A DNA stretch of 64,000 nt from Beaufortia kweichowensis (lineage: Eukaryota; Chordata; Actinopteri; Cypriniformes; Gastromyzontidae), in contig CM032808.1 of NCBI GenBank assembly GCA_019155185.1, positions 4,000,755 through 4,064,754 of the forward strand, written 5' to 3'. Shown one piece after another: positions 63,412 to 64,000 of this stretch. The position numbers and the translations under genes are program-made. Below the pieces are notes generated by a model. That model was not told the DNA's origin. It worked only from the letters and a program-made list of their open reading frames with translations, and made no database searches. Position 1 is the first letter of the stretch. Every line of letters starts with the position of its first letter.

Positions 63412-64000
63412 TTAGCCTTAACATTAATGTAGTAGCTAGCATAAGCATTAATGAGTGCAGGTCTCCTGGGGGTCACCGCCTCCTTCTGACAGATCCGACA
63501 TCATACATTGAATACAACCTCGGAATAATAAGAGACAGACAAACTGAGAGCAAAAAACTGTTCCAGACCCTTGGATACAACAACATCAGATTGTTTGGGA
63601 AGGGTTCCTGATTCTGGTTGGCCTAGTTAATTCAGCCTAACAATGCCTTAGGATTTGTGTTATATCACTCTCAGTTTAAACCTAGATTAAAGACCTGTCT
63701 CTTTAACATAGCATACACATAGTCCAACAGTTTATAACACAAATACCCTAAGGAATTGTTAGGCTGCATTAATTAGGCCAACCGGAACCGGAAACACTTC
63801 CCTAACAATCTGATGTACTTGTTGCATCTAAGGGTGTGAAACAGTATTTTGCTCCCAGTTTGTTTGTTTCTTATTATTCCGAGGTTGCATCCAGTCCATA
63901 CCCTGACGTTGGATCCATCAGGAGGATGGATCCCCCAGGAGAACCTGCACTCATTTTAGCTAATGCTAATGCTAGTTACTACGTTAAATGATAATGCTAA
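63412..64000. repeat. large inverted repeat with LINE-like loop, running off the window
   Basis: The left arm, about 63412-63663, and the right arm, about 63733-64000, are inverse copies. Shared strings include AACCTCGGAATAATAAGA (inverse at 63867 onward), GAGTGCAGG, CATCAGATTGTT and GCCTAACAAT. The 70-base loop contains CAGTTTAAACCTAGATTAAA and GACCTGTCTCTTTAACATAG. On the plus strand this reads like the C-terminal end of an L2-type ORF2 (FKPRLKTCLFNIAYT, then stop). The arms differ by scattered substitutions and small indels. Confidence 0.75.

Overview
This is a vertebrate, almost certainly teleost and probably cyprinid-like, chromosomal window. It holds two spliced host genes with vertebrate-specific products in a very AT-rich background packed with fish-type transposable elements (Tc1/mariner, hAT, TTAA-type, L2 and L1 LINEs, Ty3/Gypsy, DIRS). 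No bacterial operon, rRNA, tRNA or CRISPR array was seen.

Host genes. A radical fringe gene (rfng) lies on the minus strand. Six coding exons at 34642-19962 encode 332 residues in a continuous reading frame. The final exon(s) were not found and probably lie left of the window. An alpha-sarcoglycan gene (sgca) lies on the plus strand with nine coding exons at 48196-52763. They join without frame errors into a 377-residue type I membrane protein. Its first intron uses a GC donor. The human counterparts of both genes are on chromosome 17q, which fits a conserved block.

Layout. 1-2740: decayed repeats, including a 150-bp direct duplication. 2740-16680: a four-element nest, in which a dispersed repeat is split by an L2-type LINE (4256-16433), which is split by a Tc1-like element (6348-7900) and by a full-length antisense L1-type LINE (9731-15470). 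16704-17748: a TTAA-flanked element. 19962-34736: rfng, whose 10-kb first intron is filled with hAT, Tc1 and L2 copies. 34842-38678: a row of short terminal-inverted-repeat elements. 40062-40950: a possible promoter region with two YY1-like sites in inverted orientation. 44133-44840: hAT-like element. 45003-47294: internally deleted Ty3/Gypsy element with its 3' LTR. 48196-52763: sgca. 53270-60040: a DIRS-type retroelement, bounded by inverted repeats, in which a 1.88-kb gag-RT-RNase H segment is present three times in tandem. 62111-63044: probable solo LTR containing an expanded 23-bp minisatellite. 63412-64000: a large inverted repeat running off the right edge.

Only rfng and sgca look functional. 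Every mobile-element coding region examined carries stops, frameshifts or deletions. The most notable structures are the tandem triplication inside the DIRS element, the nested LINE whose ORF1 carries an SGNH esterase domain, and the Tc1-like element with seemingly perfect 202-bp terminal repeats but a broken transposase. I found no convincing new defence-like or enzymatic system. The novelty here is structural.
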